DNA from: Aplidium turbinatum
Taxonomy: Eukaryota; Chordata; Ascidiacea; Aplousobranchia; Polyclinidae
Assembly (NCBI GenBank): GCA_918807975.1
Contig: OU964925.1
Span: 4,750,798 to 4,814,797, forward strand
DNA: 64,000 bases
Direction: 5' to 3'
This document shows positions 44,149 through 53,452 of the stretch, piece after piece. The first letter of the stretch is position 1. Each line of letters opens with the position of its first letter. Both the position numbers and the translations under genes were made by a program. The notes beneath the pieces were generated by a model, which made no database searches, was not told the origin of the DNA, and saw nothing but the letters and a program-made list of their open reading frames with translations.

Positions 44149-44460
44149 TTTCAACTGAAGTTGCCTACCCCCTTTGCTCTTTCTTCGAATGTTGTGTATA
44201 AATTTAGTTGTTTGCGTGACGCAAACCATACATACATTGGTATGTCAATCATACATTTGTTGACAAGGGCCGGGGAGCACTTAAACCCAAACTTAACAAC
44301 CAAAAGTGCAATTAAAGAGCACATCGCCTCTTGTGAAACGTGCACTGACAATGTTTCGATCGACCATTTTAAGATCATCTCTCGAGGCTTTGTCTGATTT
44401 TCAGACAAAGATCATGGAAGCCTTAACCGTATTAAGACTGGGGCTGGCATAATATGCCCG
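44149..44460 (+). mobile_element. Penelope-like element fragment, GIY-YIG domain
   Basis: The plus-strand frame at 44137-44397 reads VVYKFSCLRDANHTYIGMSI, then LTRAGEHLNPNLTTKSAIKE and NVSIDHFKIISRG. The VYK...TYIG pair is the GIY-YIG nuclease core, and the following part is homologous to the fragment at 32640-33245. A frame change near 44390 precedes the usual end. It begins about 110 bp after the exon 7 donor. Confidence 0.7.
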
Positions 44461-47400
44461 CGTCAATTTCAAACGATTGCATTTAAATGGGCACACGTGC
44501 TAATAAGCTAAAAAAATGTTCACTTTTCCTAAGTATTACTTTGGCTAAACGAATTTAAAGTTTCGTGGCTGTACCTAATTCGGTTTGGGAGATATTCTAC
44601 TGTTTTTAGCATGTACCTTGAAATATTTCATTGATTTGCTCCTGGAGTGAGAGCAGATTGCGCTTGGTTGGTTTCTTTTATAAAAAGAGTGAAAGATCAA
44701 CAATTGTTTATCAATAATAAAGTGAAAATAAAGTTTATCAAGTGAAAGATCAACAATAGAGTGAAAGATCAACAATAGAGTGAAAGATCAACAATTGTTT
44801 ATTCAAACGCACCAAACCGCCAAGCAAAGTCGCCTAATGAGCTTCGCGCGTGTAATTTGAATAGTTGTGAAGAAGACACTGCATGATATCCATCACCGGT
44901 TTGCGTCTGGCGTAAATGGCCTACAGTTACTTCTGTTTGTGACTGAAACAAAACCATTCATTTTACGCTGATTGAACATCATTGCACAATAAATCAACGC
45001 GAAAAGTGTGGTATTACAAGCTGTGAATAGAGTAGTTTACATGGACAAAACCGCATAGTGAAAATTGATGATATTTTTGATAGTAAACTTGTTTCATTTC
45101 GCAATCGTTCAACTTCAAATGTCGAATATTTAGAAGTCGACTTTTGATTGTTTTATCCACAATTTATATAGTATCGGCAACCATTTTTATTCAGTAATTT
45201 CTTAGCCGGCAAAACTGCGCCCATTATTTTGTCGATTCCTCGATTAGCGACAGCTATTAGGTGTAAAACATGAAGATTGGCGAATGGATATAATGAGAGT
45301 CTAAGCATTGCGACATTGTCAAGCTATAAGCAAATATAATTTATTATTCAATTTCAATGGGACTTGATTCTAGGTGTCTGGTAATGTTCAACAGTGCCAA
45401 ACTTCAACGTCCTCAGTTGTTGAATTTACGTAAATATAACCGATTTTGTCGGCGGACATATTCTTCCAGGAAAATCCTACTTCAAAATTTGGTTGCTTTG
45501 TCTTTATCAGTTTTTCGTCTTTAGATGTACCTCTGATGTGAAATTGGCGAAATGAAGAAAATGTCGACAGAAAAAACAATATGTTGATGGAATGTATTTT
45601 GAAAATGAATTCGCATATGTATATGAAGGAATTTCGAACTAGATAAGCTGTACAAGTCAAATTATCACTTTAAAGCATCACTTTAAAAATTGGGCAATGG
45701 TAATATAAAATGCTATGAATGGTATATCTCTAACCTCATACAAGCCTGATGGCAGCAAGTGCCATGTTTTCATCGATTCAATATCATCAGCTGTTGAATC
45801 GATTTAATAATCGTCAAGTTTGCGATGTGCCGGCCAATGCTTGCACACGATAGCCTTGTTGGTTCGCAAAAATAGTGGAATTGTTAGCTGTGTAAGAATA
45901 TTTTTTTTGCGGCTTGTTGCCAAATCTCCCTACATCTCAAGCAAAAGTTGTTTCCGATCTTCGTATCTTTTCAAACAAACTGAAGTCAAATAAACAATTT
46001 TTACGTCTAAGCACCGTGGTCAAACGTTGAGTCGATATAATAATGTCGCACTTTTGCGGGCTTGGATAATTACAGAATAAATAGTTTCTCGGCAGTTGAT
46101 AAGCCGTTGCGGTTGTTAGTGTGAAAGAGACAGAATGCATAATGTGAAGTGGGATTACCGTGATGTCATTATCTCAAGCAGAGCAAGATAAAGCCTTGTT
46201 TCTTTATTATAATTTACATCTAACTTTGGCGATTTGATGCATATGTAATACTGTAAATCTGTTATAGCTATAGATATACATGATTCGAAGACACGTTAAA
46301 ATTTTTTGGAAAGTCAGATAAACTTTCTTTCACTTGGTAAAATATCAAACTGACAGCATGCATATCAAAGGCGTAATAAACGTTCAAAAACCGCGGGCGC
46401 TTCACGCCCCCCCCCACAAACTAAGAAATCCCTTAAGAACCAAGTCTTAATACGGTTAAGAATCAAACGTAATAATCCATCTCTCAACAGGCATTTATTT
46501 GCCTTTGGCTCATCGTTCCTTCTGTGTGTGTTGTAATTGTTTGTCACATGTCTGTAGTTTACACATCATGTGATCTGTTTCCCGCTGCATAATTTACTCG
46601 AATCTCGAAATCATTCTTGTATCACTTGTTCAGTTTGTGCTTTTCCGTCCAGAGTGCCGTTGCAGTTATAGTGCATAGTCAAATTTATCTTATAATTGTC
46701 ATTTTATGTATCTTGCAGATTTAAGTAATTCCTGACTATCAAGTTTCTCGTCCGACGCTTTATGTCTGATGCCAGCCAAATGAATTGTTTTCAAGATATT
46801 TTTGTTGTCACATTCCGGCTAAGTCAGTAAACGACTTCACAAGCGGATAGTTTAGTCAATTGTTGCAATCACTACCTAGTGATAGAACCACTTTCGATTC
46901 CGCCAAACTCCGGCCAATTTTTTTAACTTCTGACCGGAGGTGCATGCGCAAGCATTGTACGAGACTGTGGCCAGGTTCATGATCTTGGATAAATCTAACA
47001 TTTTCCATAAAGAACAGTGGTACAACGTGATGCAAATTTGCAACATTGAGCTATAAAGGATCAAATTAAACTATTTTTTTGCTTCACTTCCCAAACATCT
47101 TTGTTGCGTATTGTTTAATATCAAGACAGTAGCCTATCCCATCGGGTGGATAGAATACATTATCAAATTTGAAATTTACCTAAAATTTTACTTCTAAATA
47201 GATCATTCAAAGGACCTTAAACAATAAACATTGCCATGAGGCACCTTTTAGAGCGCTTGATGAGAGTGGAATGCAACTGCTCCGTTGGAACATTATAGTA
47301 TATATGAAGTAGCCAAAATGTTACCTCCAGTGCATCACTAAACAACAACATTCAATGTAAAAGATTTTCCATTTTGTATGGACGGCTGCTGTAGGCCTAT

Positions 47401-48059
47401 CTCTTAGACTAGACGTCGGCTTATATTGTTTTGGATTGCTCATATCATTACAGAGCAATTGCTTGTTAAGTTCCGAGAATCTCAAGATGGACAAGTGACG
47501 ACACTTCGTCGGTTCCATGCCACATCTGTTTGGTAAAATTTCTTGCTTTGCGATAAAAAAAGCAAAAGTTTCAATAACATCTGCTGGAGGCACCGCCTTC
47601 AGACTTGGTTGGTTGGTTTTGAATCTTTATCCTCAGACTGACAAAGCCTTGATAGGTTATTCCTGATAGTTTCGCATACTTGTAGAGGCTTTTGACGGAT
47701 TACCGAGATTAACAGAGTGAAGTTTTCCGATTGTTGAAGTTTTGTTGCGAGGGAATTATTCCATTCACTAGGTGCCGCTACTTATAATTATAACTTAACC
47801 TTTTTGACCTCGGCTTTTTGCTTTCTTCATAATAATGATATGCATATAATGTGTATATTTACAGTAACAAGTCCCAAGAAAGATTGATTAAGTACCACTT
47901 TTAAAAAGTCTTTGGTATAACCCAAAAAGTAATCGAACCCACGTTTAGAGAGTATGTTGGACTTCATTCAACAACTTTTTCAATGGTACCGAGTGATACA
48001 TTCAACGATTTAGAGTTTAGACGAATCCTTGTTGACTTCATGGCACACGCCTGTTACAG
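44461..48059. other. Intron 7
   Basis: No gene was recognised. At 44690-44800 a short tandem series repeats gagtgaaagatcaacaat. 46390-46560 contains a cggttaag-type fragment and a C-run. A SINE body lies at 47615-47800. No guanylate cyclase or kinase exon was seen. Confidence 0.35.
47615..47800 (-). mobile_element. SINE family S1, body only
   Basis: It shares gaatctttatcctcagactg, gtttcgcatacttgtagagg and gattgttgaagttttgttgc with the S1 copy at 13440-13755. The tRNA-like head is missing, so this copy is truncated. Confidence 0.6.
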
Positions 48060-48179
48060 GTTGTGTTGACTTATCATGGCAGCACTGGGACGTTTGAAGA
48101 GCTTGGGAGCATCGACTGGCCTGGTAGTGTGGTACCTTTGAATGTGCCATTGTGTGGATATGAAAATGAACATTGCCAA
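48060..48179 (+). CDS. Receptor exon 8: membrane-proximal segment
   Basis: The acceptor is ctgttacag|GTTGTG, phase 0. It encodes VVLTYHGSTGTFEELGSIDW, then PLNVPLCGYENEHCQ. This matches the receptor stretch near the membrane (I-x-WP, then DxPxCGFDNExxxC). The end is uncertain. CAA|gtggtc at 48179 keeps the frame with the transmembrane exon but is a weak donor. A better donor (AGAA|gtaagc at 48201) would put the next exon out of frame. Confidence 0.75.
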
Positions 48180-48476
48180 GTGGTCATTGAGCCTGATAGA
48201 AGTAAGCGATGTAATCTTGATTCAATTCAATTTGTTTTTGGTTGTCCAAAATGTATGAAAGAAACAAACGCTATATAACAGCAATTATTCAGGAAATGAA
48301 CCAGCAAAAACTTCTTTGTTATAATTTGGTACTTAATTCTAAGTTGACCTACTTTTATTTCAATTTGATTTAATGTGATATGGATAGAAGTAATAAAGTG
48401 TTAATTTAAGCAACCGGTAATTTTTTATGTCTTAAGTAAAACAACGTTTTATGGAAATAAGCTGGATGAGCTGTAG

Positions 48477-48680
48477 ACAATGAATAAGCAGTCACACTTG
48501 AATGTATTTACAGCTGTTTACTATGTTCTTGGAGGGTGTGCAGGGTTTCTTCTTGTAGGCTGTGCCGCAATATTCATCATGTACAAGTACGTTCTGTTTG
48601 AAGTCAGTCCAAGCTACACATTATTATTAGGCTACGTTGTATATGTCGCACTAACCAGCCTTATAAAAATCATGGTTTAA
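48477..48680 (+). CDS. Receptor exon 9: transmembrane helix and short tail
   Basis: The acceptor is gagctgtag|ACAATG, phase 0 after exon 8. It encodes a short stalk, then AVYYVLGGCAGFLLVGCAAI (continuing FIMYKY), a typical membrane helix followed by basic and aromatic residues. Read through to the stop at 48678-48680 it gives a tail of about 28 residues, partly hydrophobic (LGYVVYVALTSLI). An alternative donor, TACAA|gtacgt at 48586, could splice to exons not seen here. No kinase or cyclase motifs were found up to the next paralogue. Confidence 0.6.
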   Translation, partial: TMNKQSHLNVFTAVYYVLGGCAGFLLVGCAAIFIMYKYVLFEVSPSYTLLLGYVVYVALTSLIKIMV

Positions 48681-48734
48681 ACTATTATCGCTTTGGAATC
48701 GGTGTTCTAAACTAACTTTTTTGTTGGTGTAGAC

Positions 48735-48740
48735 AATAAA
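48735..48740 (+). promoter_or_regulatory. Candidate polyadenylation signal of the receptor gene
   Basis: AATAAA lies 55 bases after the stop codon in exon 9. In AT-rich DNA this can occur by chance. Its position supports, but does not prove, that exon 9 is terminal. Confidence 0.4.
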
Positions 48741-49050
48741 TACGCTTAAACTTAATGCTACATCAATATGGCAAGGCCTCAATAGTATTCTCAGAGGTGG
48801 CCATACGATACTTTAAAGTAGTGCGTTATCGCTACAATATGCCAGCTGCTCGCTACCAGCCGATGAAAAGTAGCTATGGTCTACCAACAATGTATAATGT
48901 AGTTGGTAAATGGTAGTACAGAATTAGGATATGAAAATTAATTATATAACAGTTGATTGAAGTTTAATACGAAGATTTATGAATTCTATGTTCCCTGCAC
49001 TTCTCCTGCTGCGATTATTACGTTTTACAGAAGGCTACTCTAACCGGCAC

Positions 49051-49507
49051 TACGACAGTTTATCGAACGACTATTGATCGAACGACAGTTAATCGAAACG
49101 ACAGTTTATCGAACGACAATTAATCGAACGACAATTAATCGAAACGACTGTTTATCGAAACGACTGTTCACCGAACGACAATTTATCGAACGACAGTTAA
49201 TCGAAAACCTAACCCTAGCATCAACCATAACCTTAACCCCTAACTCCTAACCCCTAACTTCTAACCCCGAACCCTAACTCCTAACCCTAACTCCTAGCCC
49301 CTAACCCCAGAGTATTCCATTGCATATGTGCTTTTTCGTTCGATAAACTGTCGTTTCGATAAACAGTCGGTCGATGAACTGTCGTTTCGATAAACAGTCG
49401 GTTCGATGAACTGTCGTTTCGATGAATTGTCGTTGGATAAACTGTCTTTCGATAAACTGCCGTTCGATGAACTGTCGTTCGATAAATTGTCTTTCGATAA
49501 ATTGTCG
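49051..49507. repeat. Fold-back repeat with telomere-like centre
   Basis: The left arm (49051-49206) is a series of cgacagtttatcgaa-type words. The centre (about 49207-49310) is a degenerate cctaaccctaa series, similar to TTAGGG telomere repeats. The right arm (about 49337-49507) is the inverted series ttcgataaactgtcg. The minus-strand frame at 49301-49513 (RQFIERQFIERQFIE) is only a translation of the repeat. It lies between the receptor gene and the third copy of its 5' flank. Confidence 0.75.
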
Positions 49508-49737
49508 CGTCACGACTCTAATCTATGTCTCCCAAAAACGTGTTCACATTTTTAGACTTCAAGTTTGTTAAGTTGGTCAAGTCACAAAGACAAGTTGGCA
49601 TCTCTCTACAACCAGCGGGTAACAGTGGTCTCTGCGATGCAAAACTGGAAACCGTTCTGATGTTGCATAGAACTGAATTTAACGTGAGCTGGTACCGAAA
49701 GAAAAAAATAGTTCAATTATCAGATTCTATATCAAAA

Positions 49738-50225
49738 TGTATTTTTGGACTGGAAATTGACACTTGACGCCATTTTATGCAACTACAATAAAGAAACGGA
49801 ACTATCATCCACACTCTTGGCTCAGTGCCAATCTGTGTACGCCGCTGATACGACTTAAAATGAACTAAATATCCGCCTCTGAATCGGTAGACATGTGTTC
49901 GATATCGGTAATACTAAAGACATTTTAAAAGTGGTACTGAGTCTCATTCCTACATGGCACGTAGCACTGGAATAGACACGGGTCAAAATGTACGTACTCA
50001 GTTGTTCCTCTATACTGCTGTATTCAGTGTATTGATAATGTCTGCTCTTTCAGCGCTGAGGAGCAACGCATTCTGCAATGGATTCAGCGTTATATAAAAA
50101 CACGCTTTTTATTATTATAAAATAAAGAAAAGATTTGGACTTTGTTCCGGCAAAAATAATAATGTCAGCTTGTTAGAACTTTAGTTTGTACACTTTGCAA
50201 TATGAGTTGGCATACAAAACTTTTA
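49738..50225. repeat. Third copy of the receptor 5' flank, without exon 1
   Basis: The sequence from ttttggactggaaattgaca to tcggcaaaaataataatgtc and agttggcatacaaa matches 17595-18090 and 60985-61475 in the same orientation, at visibly lower identity. After 50225 the similarity stops and a Tigger-like element begins near 50270. No exon 1 follows. It is probably the remnant of a further, older receptor duplicate. Confidence 0.75.
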
Positions 50226-50269
50226 TCGCTTAACTTTTTATATTTTTATAAGTTTATAATTAGTTACAG

Positions 50270-51800
50270 TCGACTCCGCTTAATTCGAACACCGGATAAC
50301 CCGGATAGCCGCTTTATTCGGCCTAAATGCTCGGGAACGGAACAAAAGTAAAAATTGCACGTAAAATATTCCCGTTTATACGGACAATTCTCCGCTTAAT
50401 TCGGACACAGGTTCGTAATTCCTATCGTTAGGTTATGACACAATAAACAGTACTTCGTTCGTTTTAACACAACTGGTGAAGCGAAGTACGTGACGTCAGA
50501 GAGAAAGCTTTCGGGCACTATAGTATGGTACTCTCACTTGGGGGCACAATACGGATGCTCCCAAAATGAGAATGATTACTGGTTGTCTTTACCACAATCT
50601 CATTGACTCCTACAGTCTGAACTGTCAGGGACTGCCCTAGCCACTTTGTGAAGAAACAAATTGGTGCACCCGCTAACACAGGACCATTCCTTTTAAACTG
50701 AGAAAGAACATGTTTTCTTTATGCAAAGTTATATTAACTCTGGCAACAATTTAGTAGGCTAGGTAATGTCCTTGATGGCTTTTGTTTTGACTGTCTTCAC
50801 AGGTCTGACTCTGATCTTCCTCTCTCTGACCACTTGAAACATTATCCACAGGATCTTTATCATTAATTTATTACATTGCCTGTCTTTGTATGTCTACAAT
50901 GAGCAATTTTTGTTGGCATTAAAATAGAAATAATCATTAGGCTATAAAAAAACAGCTAGCAAAGGTTTGCAGAACATTACATACATAAACCATGAAAACT
51001 TACGGTAATTAATTTAATTCGCTCTGCTTTGCTTTTTTGCTTAGCATTGAGCACTTTTTGTAGTATTAATAGTTTTTACTGTTTTTAATCCATGAAAACT
51101 TACGGTAATCAGGGTTGTCAGACAGCTTTTGAGAAAAAGAGCCAAATAATGTCGAAAAAAGGGCCAAACTGGGTAAAAAAGAGCCAAATTGTTCAATAAT
51201 GTTAATAACGTTGCTAATAAAACATAATAACGTTAACAACTTTAATAACGTTACAACATTGCAACAACACAGTCTACATTCTACAAGAACAATTCCAAAT
51301 CTTCATCTTCTACAGTGTTTCCACTCGAATCTTTGGCATTGGCAATTTGGCATAAACATTGTCAACATGTATTTGCATTATGAGTGATTATGGTGAAACA
51401 ATGACGATTGTGATGATGGTGAAACAACAATCGAAATGAATTCATGTAAGGCCGTGCCAGCCTTATAGTCACTTTTACTTCGGTACAATTGCGTCCATCT
51501 TGTAAAACAGAATGGTACAGAAAAGTTTAGCAGAAAAAGTGAAATTGCTCACTACAGTAAACGAAGAAAAAGGTAAAGACGCTTCCTTGACAGTTCCGCA
51601 GTTAGCTGCGTTTGTGGGATAAATGCCAATTACTGCAGTATAGCGCAGCTGCAATTAATTTATTACGCAACAGTACAGTATTTTTAATGCATTGTCTGCC
51701 ATTACCCATGACCATGAAACGAACAATTGATTTTCCGCTTAACTCGGCCAAAAGTGGGCGGAACCAAAGTGTCCATAAAGTGGAGTTGACGTATATACTT
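50270..51800. mobile_element. Tigger/pogo-like element, no transposase left
   Basis: The left end CAGTCGACTCCGCTTAATTC with cggacaattctccgcttaat, and the right part cgcttaactcggccaaaagt with ccataaagtggagttgac, form the CTTAATTCGGNC-type ends of pogo/Tigger elements in inverted orientation. The interior has no recognisable DDE transposase. Short tandem gagccaaat words occur at 51140-51195. The right limit is approximate. Confidence 0.5.
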
Positions 51801-51814
51801 TGTACTGTATATAA

Positions 51815-53450
51815 ATTCAGACAGTGCACACCGTTTTGACCTTCCGGCCTCCTCAGTGCAGTAGGTGCACTGGGTATGGCCACGGAGATATATACCTCCG
51901 TGTGACGCTTTCCTATTTGTGGAACCTAAGCTACAAAAATGGTACTACCGCCAACCTTGCCAAAGTGTTCAAACTGCAAGCAGTGAGCTTTGCGCAATGT
52001 AATATGTAATATATTGTAATATGTAAATGTAATGTAAGATATAAATATACATAGACCTATAAATAATATATATAAAAATAAAAAATATAGCATAGTTCAC
52101 CGCTCCAGCAGTTAAACATGAATCTACTGTACGGGCATTTTTCCACGGAAACGCTTGAAACAGCAAGATGTAGGCTAGTGGTATCCATCTTGATCTCTGA
52201 GCGTTGCGCGAGAAAAAAAAAGGTTCGCCAGTTGAGCACTCTGCTAGCAGACACATTGCTGTTGCATTGCGCATTGCTCATCGCTCCGGCAGTTTGAGCA
52301 CTCTGGCAAGGTGGGTGAAAGTATCCAAATGTGGTTCCTTGCGTACCACAAATGGAAAAATCACCACGCTGCATTCCTTATATAGTAATAAGGCGTTCGG
52401 ATCTGTGCGTTTACTGCACTGTTTTTTTTTTTGTTCTTTCTTTTTAACAGAACTTTCATGGGACTTTTCATGGTTCATGAGAAAGTTTTCGTGTATTTTA
52501 TACAAAAGATGACAATATAACAAATATACAAAGTTTTTATACTGGTAAGATGTAAAAAGTAAAAAACTCATGGTAAGATTGATTTGCCCAATAACTGGAC
52601 ACGTTTGCCCAAATAATTTTACAAATAATTACATGTGTAGTACGTAGAGAAAGAAGCAAAACTGAAGCTCTGCTTACTAATAGCATTCCATTCCATTTAC
52701 ATTCTGCAGATACTGAATTAAAGCTTAACATTCTGCCCAAATTGCAATATACCACATACAAACGTTCACAAAATTGATGACGCTACATTTACCATTTAAA
52801 AAAAAATGTTACTGTATTTTATACAAAATGCAACACTATAAACAAATTCCTACACTGGAAATATTTTGTAAACTCATGGTAAGATTGATTTTCCAAAGGC
52901 CTAACTGGACATTTTTGCCCAAATATTTTTACAAATAACTATACACTAGTAGGATATAGAGAAAACGGTAAAAACTTCATAAGGTTACTGGTAGGCTACC
53001 CAGGAGGCTTTTATAAGTCTAACCTGTGAAGAAATGCAGTCTCCGTACATGCTGGTGAAGATCAGCAGCTTACCTCTGCTTGCCAATCGTGTTCTTTTAC
53101 ATTTTAGTTTTTGCAGGTGTTGAATCGAAACTTAGGCTATCATTCTGCCCAAATTGCAATAACCTACTACATGCACTACTTTCCAAAATCGATGAAAATG
53201 TATTTTACAATTACACTGATTGGGAACTATTCATGTATTTGATGTATTTCATTTTCCCAAATAATTTAAGATTTTTGTTCAATTTCGCGACGTTATTTTT
53301 TTTCCAGGGGTGGAGCGACCGACCCCCCTGCCCCCAATCTCCTACGGCTATATATATTATATATACTAGGCCTACCTAATATATATAAGGTAATATACTC
53401 AGTGTACCTACTGCACTGAGGAGACCGGAAGGCCGAAACGGTGTGCCATT
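51815..53450. repeat. Inverted repeat pair flanking a 1.6 kb block
   Basis: ccttccggcctcctcagtgc with gcagtaggtgcactg at 51839-51872 recurs inverted at 53395-53450 (actgcactgaggagaccgga, cgaaacggtgtgcc). The cactgaggagnccggaaggncgaaacg motif resembles the ends of Penelope-like elements, which often carry inverted terminal copies. The block between is an AT-rich stretch and the family A fragment. Confidence 0.45.
52503..53352. mobile_element. Truncated copy of hAT-like family A
   Basis: It matches the right half of 951-4472 in the same orientation (catggtaagattgatttgcc, cttaacattctgcccaaatt) and ends with the family end tctcctacggcta. The left end of the element is missing. Confidence 0.75.
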
Positions 53451-53452
53451 GT

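Larger units (their letters stand above)
18169..48680 (+). other. Natriuretic-peptide-receptor-like gene (nine exons, 30.5 kb)
   Basis: The exons together encode about 578 residues: signal peptide, ANF-receptor (periplasmic-binding-like) ectodomain, a membrane-proximal cysteine segment, one transmembrane helix and a short tail. Exon ends are 18438, 32613, 34299, 37432, 39997, 42665, 44035, 48179 (uncertain) and 48680. Codon phases agree at each junction. Human NPR-C is 541 residues with a short cytoplasmic tail; NPR-A and NPR-B add kinase-homology and cyclase domains, which were not found before the next paralogue starts. It is probably a cell-surface peptide receptor. Ligand and signalling mode are unknown. 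Introns are filled with transposons, and a near-identical exon 1 lies 43 kb downstream. Confidence 0.8.

Noticed and set aside
48202-48280. Exon 8 extended to the gtaagc donor at 48202 or to the stop near 48278
   Set aside because: The extension puts the transmembrane exon out of frame. It is kept only as a possible alternative form.
49207-49310. True telomere or chromosome end
   Set aside because: The repeats are degenerate, only about 100 bp long, and flanked on both sides by ordinary sequence and inverted arms.
49301-49513. Repetitive RQFIE peptide frame
   Set aside because: It is the translation of the 15-bp tandem word in the right arm of the fold-back repeat.
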